Part shown: positions 5,007-5,214 of the stretch, piece after piece | How the letters are laid out: every line of letters begins with the position of its first letter | Numbering within the stretch: the stretch's first letter is position 1 | Assembly: GCA_019307645.1 (NCBI GenBank) | Contig: JAFDJF010000235.1 | Location: 1 to 5,214, forward strand | DNA: 5,214 nt | Direction of reading: 5' to 3' | From: Deltaproteobacteria bacterium | Lineage (GTDB): Bacteria > Desulfobacterota > DSM-4660 > Desulfatiglandales > Desulfatiglandaceae | The notes under the pieces: model-generated | Databases searched by the model: none | Seen by the model: only the letters and a program-made list of their open reading frames with translations | Told to the model about the DNA's origin: nothing | Translations under genes and position numbers: made by a program

Positions 5007-5214
5007 GATGGTCTCGTAAAAAATCAATATTTAGACGCTTTCGAGGCCTGTGCGCCTGCGAATTGGACAAAAAAGGGTAACATCTCAATAAATTCGGGTC
5101 GGCTTAGGCGGCGGCGGTGTTTTTTTAGGAGTCCGCATCACCCATGTAGGGATGCGATTATACGCGTCAAGCCTGGATTTCAAGCAACGAAAAGGCAGCG
5201 AAGGCCAATTTGGC
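5007..5214. repeat. Probable left part of a dispersed repeat, cut by the window edge
   Basis: GATGGTCTCGTAAAAAATC (5007-5025) resembles, from memory, the end of short palindromic repeats common in deltaproteobacterial genomes, whose far end reads as the reverse complement. The rest (GC-rich patch near 5041-5070, G-rich run near 5107-5118, and a minus-strand reading of AKLAFAAFSLLEIQA before a stop) looks like repeat-type sequence rather than a gene. No ribosome binding site or sustained frame is present. The matching right end would lie beyond the window, so this is a suggestion only. Confidence 0.35.
5134..5156. other. Hairpin within the right-edge repeat region
   Basis: CGCAT (5134-5138) pairs with ATGCG (5152-5156), and CCC (5141-5143) with GGG (5149-5151), leaving a two-base bulge and a five-base loop. 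It is not followed by a T run on either strand, so it is not a simple terminator; it may be part of the repeat's own fold. Confidence 0.3.

Overview
The window reads as an ordinary chromosomal stretch from a Gram-negative bacterium, most plausibly an anaerobic deltaproteobacterium (Desulfobacterota). Two envelope lipoproteins with clear lipoboxes and a MltA-type murein hydrolase imply an outer membrane and periplasm. The phylum is an inference from gene style and from a repeat motif at the right edge that I recall from such genomes; no search was run. I recognise five protein genes and no RNA gene, CRISPR array or complete transposase gene.

Layout. Positions 1-583 carry no recognisable gene. 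They hold a palindromic element of about 272 bp flanked by TA (94-365), which looks like a non-autonomous (MITE-like) mobile element, and a separate hairpin at 496-531. Next come two minus-strand genes: a small 81-residue protein of unknown function (584-829) and a lipoprotein murein transglycosylase, mltA (1029-2237). The 273-bp gap at 2238-2510 separates mltA from the divergent plus-strand moaA (2511-3512). It contains a sigma70-like promoter for each gene, a palindrome in the predicted mltA leader and a 20-bp perfect palindrome over the moaA -10 region. moaA converges on a minus-strand pair: a TlpA/ResA-like thioredoxin lipoprotein (4400-4924) and a TIM-barrel amidohydrolase (3558-4403), joined by a GTGA stop/start overlap. 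Positions 4925-5214 hold no convincing gene, but a probable truncated dispersed repeat starts near 5007.

How the genes relate. They do not form one pathway. MltA cuts peptidoglycan, the TlpA-like protein handles thiols on the periplasmic side, and MoaA makes the first intermediate of molybdenum cofactor. The amidohydrolase has an unknown substrate and is tied to the thioredoxin gene only by translational coupling. I found no evidence of a large new system. The points most worth a second look are the TA-flanked palindromic element, the palindrome over the moaA promoter, whose layout recalls molybdate-repressor (ModE) sites, and the thioredoxin/amidohydrolase pair.
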